A stretch of DNA of 7,512 bases from JAGNNV01 sp039932395 (GTDB lineage: Bacteria; Acidobacteriota; Vicinamibacteria; Fen-336; JAGNNV01). Both the position numbers and the translations under genes were made by a program. The notes under the pieces were generated by a model. It searched no databases and was not told where the DNA came from. It saw nothing but the letters and a program-made list of their open reading frames with translations. The stretch spans positions 1 to 7,512 of the forward strand of contig JBDTQB010000223.1 in NCBI GenBank assembly GCA_039932395.1, in the 5' to 3' direction. This document shows positions 6,452 through 7,512 of the stretch, one piece after another (position 1 is the stretch's first letter; each line of letters begins with the position of its first letter).

Positions 6452-7188
6452 TCATGACCGAATCGACGGCGCATCGCTTCTTCGATGGCGACGCTCTCGG
6501 ACGCACGCTGAGCCTGCCGCGCCTGCGCGATGGAAAGACCACGACCGTCGACGCAACACTTGTCGGCGTTGTGAAGGATGTGAAGTACAGCGGCCTCGCC
6601 TCAGCCGCGGACGACGTCGTCTACGTTCCCTTCGCGCAGCAGCCATGGTCTGCTCCATTCGCGATTGTTCGAACCGCGGGAGATCCGGTTACGGCCCAGA
6701 CGGCGATACGGAAGGCCATCGCAGCGGCTGACCCATCGATGGTGATCGGCGAGATCTCGACGGTGGGAGCTCTGGTTTCCGAGCAGGCGGCGGGACCGCG
6801 ACTACGGACCATGCTGTTGTCGTCGATCGCCATCGCGGCGCTGGGCATCGCGGTGTCGGGACTGTATGGCCTCCTCTCCTACACGGTCGCGCGGCGAACC
6901 CGCGAGATCGGAATTCGAACGGCGCTGGGCGCCACTCCGAAGGACGTGACGACTCTTCTCCTCCGAGAAGGCGTGGCAATGGTAGCCGTCGGAGTAGGGG
7001 TTGGACTCGCGTGCGCGTGGGCCGCATCTCGCGCCGCCACGTCGCTCGTCTTCGGCGTGTCGCCTGAGGATCCGCTGTCGTTCGCCGCGGCCGCCGCCGG
7101 TCTCTCGCTGGTCGCGCTTCTCGCGAGCTACGCGCCCGCGCGAAGAGCGTCGCGTACCGATCCCGTGGCGGCCCTACGTGCCGACTAA
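6406..7188 (+). CDS. ADOP/MacB-like FtsX-domain permease, C-terminal fragment (frameshifted gene)
   Basis: The continuation of the same permease in another frame, 260 residues counted from the break. It completes the second periplasmic MacB_PCD domain (RFFTPSDHD, STAHRFFDGDALGRTL, VGVVKDVKYSGL) and the second FtsX block. That block has a transmembrane segment around LSSIAIAALGIAVSGLYGLL, the motif ARRTREIGIRTALGATPKDV, two more hydrophobic segments, and the family-typical end ARRASRTDPVAALRAD. If translated alone, the first ATG is at 6448, where ATGA overlaps the TGA of the upstream fragment (6449-6451). That would allow coupled restart, but no Shine-Dalgarno precedes it, and starting there would cut the periplasmic domain in two. 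Joined, the two parts make about 805 residues, normal for the short ADOP form. I judge it one gene broken by a 1-nt deletion, real or artefactual. Confidence 0.87.
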   Translation, partial: RFFTPSDHDTAPSVMIMTESTAHRFFDGDALGRTLSLPRLRDGKTTTVDATLVGVVKDVKYSGLASAADDVVYVPFAQQPWSAPFAIVRTAGDPVTAQTAIRKAIAAADPSMVIGEISTVGALVSEQAAGPRLRTMLLSSIAIAALGIAVSGLYGLLSYTVARRTREIGIRTALGATPKDVTTLLLREGVAMVAVGVGVGLACAWAASRAATSLVFGVSPEDPLSFAAAAAGLSLVALLASYAPARRASRTDPVAALRAD

Positions 7189-7314
7189 AGAAAGGCTTTC
7201 GACGATCGGGCTACCCTCCGTCGCCCATCGACTGCACCCTTCGACTCTGACCCTTAGACTTTGAAGCCGACGGACCACGGCTCCGGGATCGCCAGATTCG
7301 GGTGCCGCTGTGAG
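7189..7314. other. Intergenic stretch after the permease gene
   Basis: I see no gene here. TCCGTCG (7217-7223) and CGACGGA (7268-7274) form a 7-bp inverted repeat around 44 nt, but no T-run follows, so a terminator is not supported. With the two repeat copies to its right, this makes 274 nt without a gene before the tRNA. Confidence 0.5.
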
Positions 7315-7364
7315 TTTGGGGAAGCAGGAGAGTCCGTTAAAGAACTGCGGCCCCCCAGCTAAAA
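7315..7364 (+). repeat. GC-rich hairpin repeat, copy B (degraded)
   Basis: The 3' half (7331-7364, AGTCCGTT...CCCCCCAGCTAAAA) matches copy C (7427-7460) at 33 of 34 positions, offset by 96 nt. The 5' half is decayed: TTTGGGGAAGCAGGAG stands where copies A and C have the six-G run, so the long stem seen in them is mostly lost. It has the same orientation as copies A and C. Confidence 0.75.
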
Positions 7365-7391
7365 GAAGGACGTAGGCCGATTCACTCGGCC

Positions 7392-7459
7392 GGAGTCCGC
7401 GGGGGTCTGGGGGGCTGAGCACGAACAGTCCGTTGAAGAACTGCGGCCCCCCAGCTAAA
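7392..7459 (+). repeat. GC-rich hairpin repeat, copy C (abuts tRNA-Pro)
   Basis: A 68-nt near-full copy of the unit upstream of der. Here the stem is perfect: CTGGGGGGC (7407-7415) pairs with GCCCCCCAG (7446-7454) over 9 bp. It ends GCTAAAAAA directly against the CCA end of the minus-strand tRNA. On the tRNA's strand this gives CCA, then six T (7457-7462), then the hairpin. That order is reversed for a normal intrinsic terminator, though the T-run right after the tRNA may itself aid release or 3' processing. Its role is unknown. Confidence 0.8.
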
Positions 7460-7462
7460 AAA

Positions 7463-7512
7463 TGGTCGGGATGGGAGGATTTGAACCTCCGACCCCCTGC
7501 ACCCCAAGCAGG
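7463..7512 (-). tRNA. tRNA-Pro, anticodon GGG (partial; 5' part beyond window)
   Basis: Reading the minus strand from the right edge: anticodon stem CCTGC (7508-7512), seven-base loop TTGGGGT (7501-7507) with U33 and anticodon GGG (7503-7505), and the pairing strand GCAGG (7496-7500). Next are the variable loop GGGTC, T-arm GGAGG-TTCAAAT-CCTCC (7474-7490), 3' acceptor strand CATCCCG (7467-7473), discriminator A (7466) and an encoded CCA (7463-7465). GGG reads the proline codon CCC (and CCU by wobble), and the A discriminator fits tRNA-Pro. The D arm and 5' acceptor strand lie outside the window. The 3' end faces the permease block. Confidence 0.95.

Noticed and set aside
7174..7422. A minus-strand frame of 82 codons containing PPDPRGLRP
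   Set aside because: Its sequence is mostly the translated hairpin repeats and permease antisense, with no ribosome site; such products are a known artefact of these repeats.
7407..7462. Intrinsic terminator for the tRNA from the repeat hairpin
   Set aside because: On the tRNA strand the T-run comes before the hairpin, not after, and on the plus strand the hairpin is followed by A residues.
4094..7462. Genomic island inserted at the tRNA-Pro 3' end
   Set aside because: No integrase gene and no second copy of the tRNA 3' end was found between merR and the tRNA. The block may still be accessory, but tRNA-site integration is not supported.

Overview
This is a 7.5 kb stretch of GC-rich bacterial chromosome. 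It holds a housekeeping block on the left (about 1-4093), a shorter accessory-looking block (about 4130-7188), and a repeat-rich spacer ending in a partial tRNA gene (7189-7512). The source is most likely Acidobacteriota, perhaps a Vicinamibacteria-type lineage. That rests on the ADOP-type permease (the 'acidobacterial duplicated orphan permease' family), the high GC content, and the CCCTTCGAC/GCTCAGGGCAGG-type repeats. It is an inference, not a proof.

Left block: the C-terminal half of the primosomal helicase PriA (+) runs in from the left edge. It converges, with a 14-nt overlap, on a minus-strand gene for an IHF-beta/HU-like DNA-bending protein. A 157-bp divergent spacer follows, filled largely by a GC-rich hairpin repeat. 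Next come the two-GTPase ribosome-assembly factor Der/EngA (+), a second IHF/HU protein that looks IHF-alpha-like (+, TTG start), and a small MerR-type regulator (+). A very good sigma70-type promoter (TTGACA-18 nt-CATAAT) lies across the last codons of der and should drive the ihfA-like gene. Four 24-bp tandem units sit between the ihfA-like gene and merR. The two IHF-like genes flank der and could supply the two halves of a heterodimer.

Right block: an unrecognised small secreted or envelope protein with a clear signal peptide, then one ADOP/MacB-like FtsX-domain permease broken into two reading frames by an apparent loss of one G in a G run at 6402-6405. The two parts together give about 805 residues, a normal length for the family, and the downstream frame continues the protein exactly from the break.

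Right end: no gene is seen from 7189 to 7462. This stretch carries two more copies of the GC-rich hairpin repeat found upstream of der; the last abuts the encoded CCA end of a minus-strand tRNA-Pro(GGG) gene cut by the window edge. The tRNA 3' end faces the accessory block, but I found no duplicated tRNA end that would mark an integrated element.

I saw no clear undescribed multi-gene system. The most interesting items are the dispersed hairpin repeat, the 24-bp tandem repeat, the split permease and the promoter embedded in der.
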